Origin: Stigonema ocellatum SAG 48.90 = DSM 106950
GTDB lineage: Bacteria > Cyanobacteriota > Cyanobacteriia > Cyanobacteriales > Nostocaceae
Reading direction: 5' to 3'
DNA: 64,000 bases
NCBI GenBank assembly: GCA_016903675.1
Contig: JADQBA010000017.1
Location: 38,467-102,466, forward strand
A program made the position numbers and the translations under genes. Below, piece after piece: positions 35,220 through 43,508 of this stretch. The notes beneath the pieces are model-generated. The model was not told the DNA's origin. It worked only from the letters and a program-made list of their open reading frames with translations, and made no database searches. The stretch's first letter is position 1; every line of letters starts with the position of its first letter.

Positions 35220-35573
35220 ATGGCTAACGAATCCTCAACCATCGTTCAAAAACTGTGGAACTACTGCAACGTCCTCCGCGATGATGGCGTTAGCTACAAT
35301 GACTATGTAGAACAGCTTACCTATTTACTGTTCCTAAAGATGGTCGAGGAACAAAACCAACTCCCCCCACCTTTGGGTAAACGTTCCACTATTGACCCTA
35401 AGTATAGCTGGGAGGCTTTGCGATCACTTGATGGGGATGCTTTGGAAATTCAATATCGCCACACCTTAGAAAACCTGGGTAAAGTGGGGTTCCGCCGGGG
35501 TACGCGCAAAACAGGACACGTTGTAAATTTTTGTTGCGGAACGTGTTTTATTGATTTACCAACTTGCCCATAA
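35220..35573 (+). pseudogene. Type I restriction HsdM, N-terminal fragment
   Basis: The first ~85 residues (VQKLWNYCNVLRDDGVSYNDYVEQLTYLLFLKMVEE, then ...LGKRSTIDPKYSW..LRSLDGDALE) are a typical HsdM N-terminal helical domain. After LENLGK (about 35483) the sequence becomes unrelated, and a 249-bp inverted-repeat element begins at 35515. No methylase motifs (DPF/NPPF, SAM) follow. A broken type I modification gene. Confidence 0.85.
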
Positions 35574-35763
35574 ATGGTATTGGAGCAATCAAAGTTTTGC
35601 ACGCTAAAATCAACTCTTCACCCCTTTCAATGCCTCAAGCTTGCCCATAAACAATCATTTTGGGTGATGTTTTCATATTCAGCCAACATCAAAGCCACGA
35701 CTTGAAACGACGGCAAATCAATGGTTGTGACTCTTTTGCGTCTACATTACTTTACAACGTGTC
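35515..35763. mobile_element. 249-bp inverted-repeat element (MITE-like) within the hsdM fragment
   Basis: The 13-bp inverted repeats GACACGTTGTAAA (35515-35527) and TTTACAACGTGTC (35751-35763) bound a 249-bp non-coding stretch with two internal copies of CTTGCCCATAAA (35563 and 35639). No clear target duplication is visible, so borders are tentative. Confidence 0.55.
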
Positions 35764-35875
35764 GAAAGATTGCACGTATCCCGGCTTACCCCCAAATACG
35801 CGCTTACGCACTAAATAACATGGCTTGGATCGCACTGGCTTCCCGCAGAGCAGGTTGGAACTTCATTCTTCTCTT

Positions 35876-35945
35876 TGAGCGTAGCTGCGATGGTGGTTGA
35901 AAATGTGCGCAATTGCGCACAAATTCTTCCCAAAACCAAGTTAAA
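35876..35945 (+). pseudogene. Fragment of a homologue of the 7825-8820 gene
   Basis: From about 35876 the frame reads AAMVVENVRNCAQILPK; the gene at 7825-8820 reads AATVVENVRNCAQTLPL, and the DNA (including the palindrome TGTGCGCAATTGCGCACA) is about 95% identical over ~34 bp. No more of that gene is recognisable here, so it is a short remnant. The surrounding 35764-36200 shows no other gene. Confidence 0.65.
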
Positions 35946-36202
35946 ACTTTCTACAGCAGAGGCTTTTGTTGTTGTTGGCTATAGATAAGGAACAGCAGAC
36001 CCCTTTTCTGTACTCATGCGTCTCGGCACGTCTAACTTTCCTATAGAACAAGCGTGCGATCGCGCAGCGTGCGCAAAGCACATTCCCCCCATCAGTGAAA
36101 CTCTTGTCTCAAATGCGACATCTACTGTCTGTTAAAGTGGGTCGCGGTTGTGAGGCGGCTATCGCCGCATGGTTCTAGGAAACCCAAAACACTTCCCTAA
36201 CC

Positions 36203-36844
36203 ATGCGACAACTCACGATTTCAGATTTAGGGGTTTTACTTAATTCAAAAACCTTAGCTTCGTCAACCAACTATGACCAGAAAAACCTCCAACTGGTTAT
36301 AAAGCAAATTTTTCTGGGACTCCCTGTAAAGCCACTGTTGGATGCGCATCCACAAATTAACCAATGGGTCGATCAGCTGCAATCGCTAGTTCCAGAAATA
36401 TTTACACTTAAAAAAGATAAATTGCTCATTGACGCTCACTTTAGCGCTCCTCTGCCACTTGATGGCGACAATGTAGCAATCGAGATCAGCACAAATGTAG
36501 CCTTTGAAAAAAAATCAGTCAGACTCATCGAGTGGGCAATTCGACAACCCCGTCTCATGAGGTACGACAAAGTCAAGCTCTGGGTAACTTCAGAGTATTT
36601 AATGGTTCCACCTGAGCAGTTACATTTGACAATTTTAGCATTGCACCCCAAACAAGCAGCCAAAAAACACGAAATTCACTGGAACCAACAACGGCATGAA
36701 AAAACCCAACAATGGCTAGTTTCAGTATTAACAGAACAGCCGACCCCCCAAGAAGGAGAACCGTCAACTGTACTTGTATCACCTACCGTCCCTTCTGAGA
36801 CAGTGACTCCACCCCTAGAAGAAATAGAGGAAGTAGAAATTTAA
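36203..36844 (+). CDS. Hypothetical protein with Pro-rich C-terminal tail
   Basis: A 213-aa protein. Residues 1-170 are globular (DAHPQINQWVDQLQSLVPEIFTL, IEISTNVAFEKKSVRLIEWAIRQP, LMRYDKVKLWVTSEYLMVPPEQL), with strand-helix alternation; the last 40 residues (TPQEGEPSTVLVSPTVPSET...) are Pro/Thr/Glu-rich, acidic and probably disordered. No family recognised. It is the first gene after the fragment zone. Confidence 0.55.
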   Translation: MRQLTISDLGVLLNSKTLASSTNYDQKNLQLVIKQIFLGLPVKPLLDAHPQINQWVDQLQSLVPEIFTLKKDKLLIDAHFSAPLPLDGDNVAIEISTNVAFEKKSVRLIEWAIRQPRLMRYDKVKLWVTSEYLMVPPEQLHLTILALHPKQAAKKHEIHWNQQRHEKTQQWLVSVLTEQPTPQEGEPSTVLVSPTVPSETVTPPLEEIEEVEI

Positions 36845-36867
36845 CACTGTTCAGTCCTGCTCAAAAC

Positions 36868-37128
36868 TCAACAACTTAGCAACACTAAAATTAGAGAAAT
36901 TGAAAATACTTTGAAGAGCGGGTGTAGCGGCGTCTCTGGGCAAAGCAAAACTGCAATGCCCAACAAATAGTACCAACGGTCAAACTGGTAGTAGAACGCC
37001 AGTATTGCCAAGACCAAAAAACAAGCCATCAAAAACCAAGCACAAGCATTGAAAATCACCAAGCTAACTTTACCAACTAAGTTTCGTTGCTCATGAATTT
37101 TATGTTTTTGAAACATTGACTTGTCCAC
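36868..37128 (-). CDS. Hypothetical small membrane protein
   Basis: 86 aa with two hydrophobic segments (VSLVIFNACAWFLMACFLVLAILAFYY and YYLLGIAVLLC...VFSISLILVLL) after a basic N-terminus. Convergent with the preceding hypothetical gene and divergent from dpdA. A coherent two-helix protein, but short, so moderate to low confidence. Confidence 0.45.
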   Translation of the reverse strand: MDKSMFQKHKIHEQRNLVGKVSLVIFNACAWFLMACFLVLAILAFYYQFDRWYYLLGIAVLLCPETPLHPLFKVFSISLILVLLSC

Positions 37129-37175
37129 ACTGCTATCACCGCTTTCCTAACAATAATTTTGACACAATTGTGCAT

Positions 37176-37912
37176 ATGAAACACTTTTATATCGGCTGCC
37201 ACCAGCCTAACCATGCTTACCTATTCAAAAGGTGCTGCATCTCGTTGGGGCGGCTACTTAAGCGAAAAACCGAAAAAATTTCTGTCCAAACAACTGGATA
37301 CTTGATTGCGGAAGCTTTGGTGGTTCTCACTTAGAAATTGAAGAATATGCTGACCAAATTGAACGTTGGTGCGGCTGTGGACAACTTGATGCTGTCGTCG
37401 CACCCGATTACCTATGCCAACCCCAGCATCTGCGTCGTAGCAACAAATCGGTAGTCGAACATCAAAAAGCAACGATCGCCAACTATGATGCACTACGGCA
37501 AATTATAAACAAAGTATACATCATGCCGACACTTCAAGGGCTTTGTAAACACGACTACATTGAGCATTTGAAGCAGTATGGCGATCGCCTGCTACATGGT
37601 GCCTGGGTTGGGGTAGGTTCCCTAGTTGGTCGCCACCCCAAAACCATTGCTGCGATCCTCAGCGGTATCAAGGAAGTCCGCCAAGATTTGAGACTTCACG
37701 GATTTGGCTGTGGCAAGCGATCGCTACGTTACGGTGAAGTAACACAACGGCTGTGGAGTGCTGACACAATGGCTTGGTCTTTGGCTGCCCGCCGAGAAAG
37801 GCGAAACCCTGATGACCCAGTTGAAGCACAGCGTTATCTCAAAGAAGTGGAAGAAATGTCCATTCAAAAAAGCTTGCTTCCGCTGTTGACGACAGATGTC
37901 TACCGGAACTAG
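37176..37912 (+). pseudogene. dpdA: DpdA-family deazapurine DNA modification protein, frameshifted
   Basis: DpdA is a TGT-like enzyme inserting 7-deazaguanine into DNA. The N-terminal piece from ATG 37176 reads MKHFYIGCHQPNHAYLFKRC, and after a -1 shift near the A6 run at 37273-37278 the other frame continues to 37912 with WILDCGSFGG, EEYADQIERW, VVAPDYLCQPQ, VYIMPTLQGL, YGDRLLHGAWVGVGSL, LRLHGFGCGKRSL and ADTMAWSLAARRE, all in DpdA order. Adding one A to the run (A7) restores a 245-aa protein (KNFCPNNWILDCG). So it is full length but broken by one base: pseudogene, slippage-corrected gene or sequencing error. No other dpd genes are in the window. Confidence 0.8.
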
Positions 37913-37919
37913 AGAACAG

Positions 37920-39818
37920 TTAACGACTGCCAATATGCGGAGGTGCAAAAACGCGAGGAGTAAAGTTATTTCTCTTAGGAACAACGGAGTCTAAAGCATC
38001 GAGAGTGCTACTTTCTCCCTTTGGTGGGCTGGTGGGCGGAACATTACCAGCCTCCATAGGCAACGGTAACATTCGCTCTGCTTCCTCAATACGGTCGTAA
38101 AGAACTGCGGTCAACTGATCAAGGCTGGCGAGTTTGACGCGACTCTCCAAATGCTTCCTCACATGCGTGTCCCAAAGTCCCTCGCTTTCGTCTTTGCGCT
38201 TTAAATCTGATTTGGGAATTGGTATCGTCAGTGGGTAAGGGATTGAGCCTTCTCCCCCGGAACTGTAACCAGGATTGGTGATGACACACTTGCCTGGAGG
38301 AAAACGCAAAATTTCATCCACTGAAAACAGGGGCATTTTCTGAAGAGATTCGTTCCAACTAATCGACTGGTTTCCGTTGGAGCGACTGGTAGACTTGTTT
38401 TTAAGAGTAATTTCTTTTTCACCATACCGCTCGGAATATTTTTTGGCAGTGTCGGGGTTGCCAGGGTTGAATAGAACATGGGTGCTACAGGCACTGGCGA
38501 TCGCCGCCCCTAATTTTTCACCATAGCCCTCGTACAGCTGCTCCAAACTTTGAATTCCCAGAATAAAACAAGCGCCATTGGAACGGTATTCGTTAATCCA
38601 TTGGGGCATCCGATCCAATCGAATTGAAGGAAACTCGTCAAGCGAAATGATTAAAGGGTCTTTTCGTGGACGACTAAGGTTAGAAACAACAATCAAATGA
38701 ATTGCTGCTGCCAACAATGGTCCCACGATGCTTCGACGCTCGTCGTCTAGCTTAAAGACTATCATTTCTCGACCTTCAATGCGTGTGGGAATGTCCGACT
38801 TGCCGATAAAAGCCCTCAATAAATCAGCCTGGATAAAACTACTAAATGTTCCCGCCGCCGTCGTCAAAATACCGGAAATTGTCTTTTCTGCTTCCTTCGC
38901 ACTTAGGAACTGGTTAAAACTGGTGGCTACCCACTCGTCCATAGCGCGGGACTGGACGGCAAAGTCGATGCGCTTCACTAAATTGGGCAGTCTAAGCACG
39001 CTATAAACCATTGCCATATCTGGATAGCGAGACCCCTTAACTAGCTGTAGAATTGCTTTAGCTAGCAAGTCTCCAGCTTTGGAGAAAAACTCATCACTCT
39101 TTCCCTGACCAGAACTGGCATTCCTGTTAATAACTTGCCCAATTTCCCCGGCCATGACTGCGTCTTGTGGGGATTTCATAAAGTCAAGAGGGTTGATAAC
39201 CCCTGAATAGGGTTCCCCCGGTGCAAACACCCGAACTTTATAGCCGTAACGAGCCGCAAGGGGTGCATGGAGCTTGAGTTGGTCGCCTTTTTTGTCGTAA
39301 AGTATGATTGGAAATCCCTGAACCATTGCGCTTTCTAGGGCGCGATCTATCGTTGAGAAAGTTTTCCCAGATCCAGGTGCGCCAATTACCAAAATAGAGC
39401 GTTCAGCATGAGGAAGCCAAACCGTAGGAATCGCGCCCATTGCTGTTTGCATGGAAGCGATCGCACCTTTAAGATTCTTCCCTTTCCACCAATAACGAGG
39501 GCTACCACACCAAAGGCAAACTTTATTATGTTTGCGCTCTTTTATTTGCTTAAGCGCCAGTTGGGTAGCCGCTAACTTTTCAGCAACTCCACAAACCTTA
39601 CCTGTGGTAATTTTACCTTTTCCGCCTCCAACAAATCGCAGCATCAAAAGGATGAAAATTAGCCCACCTATTGTTGATAGTCCTTCTGGATTACTGAATT
39701 GTTTGAACAACCCACCCAAATCAATTGAAGAACGTGGAATTGACGCTTCTGTTTTGCTACTCGCAATCACAGGCTGGTTCACTGCCTGGTTTAACAAAAA
39801 CTTGGAATCAAAACTCAT
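37920..39818 (-). CDS. Type IV coupling protein (VirD4/TraD-like ATPase)
   Basis: A 632-aa coupling protein that recruits plasmid DNA to a type IV secretion channel. N-terminal membrane segment (STIGGLIFILLMLRFVG, about 47-63), Walker A (VIGAPGSGKTFS, about 142-153), conserved ILYDKKGD, VINPLDF and GRSGQGKSDEFF-type motifs, Walker B (LIISLDEFPS), and the TraM-recognition/AAD-type C-terminal region (GIQSLEQLYEGYG, HVLFNPGNPDTA, Q-finger-like CVITNPGY). A CLWCG pair sits before the ATPase. Starts at 39818, 42 bp from the TTTGTAGCTACAAA palindrome. Convergent with dpdA (8 bp apart). Confidence 0.92.
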   Translation of the reverse strand: MSFDSKFLLNQAVNQPVIASSKTEASIPRSSIDLGGLFKQFSNPEGLSTIGGLIFILLMLRFVGGGKGKITTGKVCGVAEKLAATQLALKQIKERKHNKVCLWCGSPRYWWKGKNLKGAIASMQTAMGAIPTVWLPHAERSILVIGAPGSGKTFSTIDRALESAMVQGFPIILYDKKGDQLKLHAPLAARYGYKVRVFAPGEPYSGVINPLDFMKSPQDAVMAGEIGQVINRNASSGQGKSDEFFSKAGDLLAKAILQLVKGSRYPDMAMVYSVLRLPNLVKRIDFAVQSRAMDEWVATSFNQFLSAKEAEKTISGILTTAAGTFSSFIQADLLRAFIGKSDIPTRIEGREMIVFKLDDERRSIVGPLLAAAIHLIVVSNLSRPRKDPLIISLDEFPSIRLDRMPQWINEYRSNGACFILGIQSLEQLYEGYGEKLGAAIASACSTHVLFNPGNPDTAKKYSERYGEKEITLKNKSTSRSNGNQSISWNESLQKMPLFSVDEILRFPPGKCVITNPGYSSGGEGSIPYPLTIPIPKSDLKRKDESEGLWDTHVRKHLESRVKLASLDQLTAVLYDRIEEAERMLPLPMEAGNVPPTSPPKGESSTLDALDSVVPKRNNFTPRVFAPPHIGSR

Positions 39819-39859
39819 AAGTATGATTAAAGTATTTTTTAAAGCGTCTTGAAATGTAA

Positions 39860-39873
39860 TTTGTAGCTACAAA
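39860..39873. promoter_or_regulatory. Palindrome TTTGTAGCTACAAA upstream of the coupling-protein gene
   Basis: A 14-bp palindrome 42 bp before the 39818 start, followed on the plus strand by a (C)TCAAAATAGACA block. The same palindrome and following block are found before the peptidase gene at 45866 (45934-45949), with loosely similar sequence for about 80 bp after it. Likely a shared operator or promoter. Confidence 0.7.
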
Positions 39874-40090
39874 CTGCTCAAAATAGACAGGTTACTTTAA
39901 CAAGCATATCAACAGTTTTGTTCTGTCAATAGGCATATTTTTTATGCTTTACTCTTTACTACCGACAATGACAATTGTTACGGTCGGTAATTCCTTAGAT
40001 ATTGCCAACATTCCTCCTGAGCGTGATTCTATCTCCAAAAAAGTTCGATAATAGCAGGAGATTTAAATTTTCCACAAAGAACATTTAGAC

Positions 40091-40429
40091 TCACCAAGAG
40101 TTCCAGTCCTGCTCAGCAAAATCTTTTAGGGATTGCTCATCTGTTGTAATACCCAGCCTAGCTAAGTTTGCTAAACAATACTGCACTTGGTTTTTAAGGC
40201 TTCCGTTTTCTTTCTGGAGATAGTTCTGATGGTCTAGAAGGATTTGAAATTTCTGCTCTAACTCAATCAACCTCTGTTCGCACTTTCCACCACACAGACA
40301 GGGGGACTCAGCCTGATTCTGATTTGGAATTAAGAAAACCTGGTACTTGCCCAATTCTATGAGATCGTGATCGGACTCAGATCGATTATGATAATCTAAC
40401 CGTTGCACAAAAGAAATCACTGGCTTCAC
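40091..40429 (-). CDS. Hypothetical coiled-coil protein
   Basis: 112 aa with a CLCGGKC cysteine cluster at about 44-50, then a coiled coil (EQRLIELEQKFQILLDHQNYLQKE). Only start is the ATG at 40429; its first 65 bp overlap the opposite-strand RT remnant that opens at 40363. Plausible but not certain; no family recognised. Confidence 0.45.
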   Translation of the reverse strand: MKPVISFVQRLDYHNRSESDHDLIELGKYQVFLIPNQNQAESPCLCGGKCEQRLIELEQKFQILLDHQNYLQKENGSLKNQVQYCLANLARLGITTDEQSLKDFAEQDWNSW

Positions 40430-41034
40430 TCAACCTTATTGAGCTATTTTACAAGGAACTCAACCCTGACGGTGAAACTGACCTAAAGGTCGTCAGATAT
40501 ATACTAAGTCGCTTGGAACAATTAGGTGATACTTCGCTCGTGGAGGATGTTCTAAAAACCGATAACTTGGTACTGTTGCTTCCTATATTTCCCCGAATTA
40601 TCCAGCATCTACACAATCTTAAACACAAACTGAGTCAGGAAGATCGGTTATTAATTGGTGAGCGTTTGCTAACTCTAGTAGAGGATTCAATCATTAGTGA
40701 ACTCGAATATCATTGCATGTGGGCGTTGGAACTATTTACAAGTTCTATTGAGTGGGGCAATGAGCAGAAGTTTTTTAGGTTACTAGGCTCGGCTCGTGAG
40801 TCAACGACTCAGCGTCAATTAATTTTGGCTATGGGTAGAGCTAAACAAGAACATTGGTTCTATTTGCAACGTAATCGATTATTTGAGGAATCACCTTGGT
40901 CTCGACGTGCCTTCCTTGCTGGGGCTAGCTGTATGCAATCTAACGTAAGAGAACACTGGTACAAATCTGTTGAAGCAAGATTAGATACTTTGGAGAAGGC
41001 TGTCATGCGGTGGGCAACAGCAAATCGATTCTAA
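40363..41034 (+). pseudogene. Possible C-terminal remnant of a reverse transcriptase-type protein
   Basis: The frame is open from 40363 (just after a TGA) to 41034 with no ATG; a TTG at 40513 gives 173 aa. The C-terminal part (STTQRQLILAMGRAKQEHWF, SPWSRRAFLAGASCMQ, REHWYKSVEARLDTLEKAVMRWA) resembles the carboxyl end of some cyanobacterial RT-containing proteins, in which a helical domain follows the polymerase. No YXDD motif is present here, so at best a fragment. It could also be a short independent gene. Confidence 0.4.
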
Positions 41035-41142
41035 GCTGTTATCGGTGTTACGAATAAGTCGCCATTCAAAAATTACATTGTTAGAGTCTAATGTCTGTGG
41101 CTACCGCCACTTCTGAGGGTAGAAACTTTAATTCTCACCCTC

Positions 41143-42192
41143 ATGGTTAGAACTAATAACAAATCAACTAAATCCAAAACCAAACCAGCTGATCAAGAAG
41201 TCACCCAAGAGGCAACTCAAGTTCAAGATCAAGCAATAGATTTCGATGTTGACCCCGAATTACTGGGTTCAGAATACAATCAAGTCCGTCGCCCTGTTTT
41301 ACCCTACGGGATTGTCATCAATGATAACCCAGCAGGCATCCTCATTCCAGAAGACCAGCTGGAAAAGGCAAATTGGTTAGCCATGCCTGATGATGATGAT
41401 CTAACCACTGTCACACTTACTGAAGACGTGACTGGTTTGCTACTTACTAAAGCCCGAATTCTTGTCTTAGGCTTCATACCTGAATATATTCGCTATAAAA
41501 GCGATGTCCCCGATGTTGGTGGTACTGTTGTTGGGCTGTACGATGAGTACAAACTAAACCTCGACAAGAAAACAATGGACGTTGTGAGCGAACACGCGCT
41601 GGTGTTTCTGGATGAAAACAATCGTCCAATGCATTCAACTCCCATCGTCATCCGCTTTAAAAATGTGGCGCTGTGGAGCTTCAAAGCAGCTCGTGACGAG
41701 TTTTACCGACTGCTTGAAAAAGCTTTTTCGGATTACTTCAAAGTACCATTTAGCGGTAAAAATGACAAATGGCGATCGCTGGGGGTGATCGATTGCCAGT
41801 TCAAAGCTATTAAGGAAGGCGAAGGAAGCAATAAATCCTACTGCTGCAAAACCGTCAGATATACAAAGCCAACAATTGATAACCTGCCGCAGCTTTATCT
41901 TGGCAGACTCCAAGACAAAACCAGTATCTGGAATCTGCATGACACGATCGCTGGATTTACAGAAGCACCAGCCCTACCAGCCTCAGAAGAACTTGAAGTC
42001 AAAGTTCTCCCTCCAGCCGGGAAACCAGCAGAGAAAACGAAGACTTCTACAAGCAGTCACAACAAGCCACCTCGTAAAATCAGCCAAATTGAAGAGGATG
42101 ACGACTTCGAGGATGAACTTGAAGAGGAGGAATTGGAGGAGGACGACGACTTTGATGATGATTTTAGCGATGAAGATGACGATGAAGCATAG
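41143..42192 (+). CDS. DUF5895-like plasmid protein with long acidic tail (possible ssDNA-binding)
   Basis: 349 aa. After a basic N-terminus, a central beta-rich module (RPVLPYGIVINDNPAGILIPEDQ ... LVLGFIPEYIRY ... VGLYDEYKLNLDKKTMDVVSEHALVFLDENN) and FKAARDEFYRLLEKAFSDYF, typical of the DUF5895 proteins of cyanobacterial plasmids. The last 50 residues are almost all Asp/Glu (IEEDDDFEDELEEEEL...). Acidic C-tails of this kind mark ssDNA-binding proteins (SSB, gp2.5, gp32), so an SSB-like role is inferred; it would match the plasmid's private replisome. Ends at a strong terminator. Confidence 0.65.
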   Translation: MVRTNNKSTKSKTKPADQEVTQEATQVQDQAIDFDVDPELLGSEYNQVRRPVLPYGIVINDNPAGILIPEDQLEKANWLAMPDDDDLTTVTLTEDVTGLLLTKARILVLGFIPEYIRYKSDVPDVGGTVVGLYDEYKLNLDKKTMDVVSEHALVFLDENNRPMHSTPIVIRFKNVALWSFKAARDEFYRLLEKAFSDYFKVPFSGKNDKWRSLGVIDCQFKAIKEGEGSNKSYCCKTVRYTKPTIDNLPQLYLGRLQDKTSIWNLHDTIAGFTEAPALPASEELEVKVLPPAGKPAEKTKTSTSSHNKPPRKISQIEEDDDFEDELEEEELEEDDDFDDDFSDEDDDEA

Positions 42193-42211
42193 TCCGAAAA
42201 CCTAAAAAAGA

Positions 42212-42237
42212 CCCCCAGCACCATTCGTGACTGGGGG
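42212..42237 (+). terminator. Strong Rho-independent terminator
   Basis: Perfect 7-bp stem CCCCCAG (42212-42218) / CTGGGGG (42231-42237) with a 12-nt loop, followed by AATCTTTTTT. It ends the 41143-42192 gene; the convergent lipoprotein gene ends at 42268. Confidence 0.85.
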
Positions 42238-42267
42238 AATCTTTTTTGGCAGTCCCATCTTATATCG

Positions 42268-42891
42268 TTATTTGCTATTTTTGTCAAGTAATTGACTGCT
42301 CGCTAACTGATAATTTTGACCATTGAAGCAGAAAAGCATTTGTCGAAGTCGGTTACTATCCACCTGCATAACCTGCAAACAAGGCAAATCCGCATTAAGT
42401 AGGTCGCCAACTTGAAACAAAGGCTGATGCTGTGGTAAAAGAGGGTTCAAATAACTCGAAAAAACCTGGCTTAACTGCTTATTTTTACCAACTAAATAGC
42501 CAGTGTACAAACAGCCCGCTACTCCACAAACACCAGAGTTATTGTAATCAAGAACAACCAATTTCCCTAAGCGTCCGAATTGTGTCCAAGCCAACACATT
42601 CGCCGCTGCTTGAGTGGGATCAAGTTCAGTGTTCTGTTGGACAATTTGTTCTAACATCTTGATAGAAACCACAGATGATGCATTCTGCCAAGATACCGTT
42701 GCGGCACTAGAACCACAACCAACAGTTCCCAATAATAATGAAAGCAACAAAAAAACCCCAAGCCCAAAGCGGAACCAACGGGCAAGTGACATCCAGCAGC
42801 TTGGAGGTTTGGAAACGAGGGATGAAGATAAAACGTGATGTTTTAGTAATTTTGGTTTTGACACTGACTTACCTCTATTTTGCTCTAACAA
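42268..42891 (-). CDS. Probable lipoprotein of the conjugation group
   Basis: 207 aa from ATG 42891; an internal ATG at 42792 (MSLARWFRFGLG) directly before the hydrophobic segment FLLLSLLLGTVGC is the likelier secretion start. The Cys follows a lipobox-like TVG-C, giving an inner/outer membrane lipoprotein. The mature part has a CGVAGC pair and VLDYNN. It overlaps the next upstream gene by 17 bp and shares its operon with the peptidase. Possibly a mating-pair component. Confidence 0.55.
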   Translation of the reverse strand: MLEQNRGKSVSKPKLLKHHVLSSSLVSKPPSCWMSLARWFRFGLGVFLLLSLLLGTVGCGSSAATVSWQNASSVVSIKMLEQIVQQNTELDPTQAAANVLAWTQFGRLGKLVVLDYNNSGVCGVAGCLYTGYLVGKNKQLSQVFSSYLNPLLPQHQPLFQVGDLLNADLPCLQVMQVDSNRLRQMLFCFNGQNYQLASSQLLDKNSK

Positions 42892-43402
42892 CCTTGATAT
42901 TTTTGGGTGGTGTGATTCCTAAGTGTTGCAACGCCCAAATGTCCTCTTCAGCAAATTCCCAAGATGAGCCTTCAGACCGTGGTTGTAATGTGGCAAGAAA
43001 CTTATCCATTCCTCCTAACTTATTCATCGAGTAACGCAGTTCGCCCAAAGCCAGATGCTGCGCTACTTGCAACGGCACTACACGGTGGTAGGGGTAAAAG
43101 TCGTTCATGGGATTAGAAAGAAGTATCTGGCACGATTCCCCCTTGAGAGAAACCAGCAGAGAAAATGGCATGGAGGCTCCTTCTGTATAGGCGTCCAGCA
43201 GGCGGTATTGAATGCCTTTTTCTGACACAGTTGTTACTGGTTGTGTTCTCACAACACCTTCAGGAATGCAGGTGCTCTTAACCTCTGTAAGACTTGTTTG
43301 GCTGTAATTCGGGGTAAACAACCCGCTGATCAAGGAAATCATCAGGATAGTCAACAACCCCCAAGTAAACTGCAAAAACCTTCTTTTTATTAGTCTTTTC
43401 AT
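42875..43402 (-). CDS. Hypothetical exported protein
   Basis: 175 aa with a signal peptide (MKRLIKRRFLQFTWGLLTILMISLISG). The mature part is mostly beta-like, with a Cys at STCIPEGV and another at ESCQILL that may form a disulphide. It lies between the lipoprotein gene (overlap 17 bp) and the peptidase gene, all on the minus strand. No family recognised. Confidence 0.6.
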   Translation of the reverse strand: MKRLIKRRFLQFTWGLLTILMISLISGLFTPNYSQTSLTEVKSTCIPEGVVRTQPVTTVSEKGIQYRLLDAYTEGASMPFSLLVSLKGESCQILLSNPMNDFYPYHRVVPLQVAQHLALGELRYSMNKLGGMDKFLATLQPRSEGSSWEFAEEDIWALQHLGITPPKNIKVVRAK

Positions 43403-43508
43403 TGAGACTCACTTCGGAGCGCAACAAAGCCGTGAAAAAAACTCAACTGGCGTAAAGCCGAGATGTACTTAGACAAGAGTGACGCTAGTGTTTCCTTACG
43501 GACACTGG

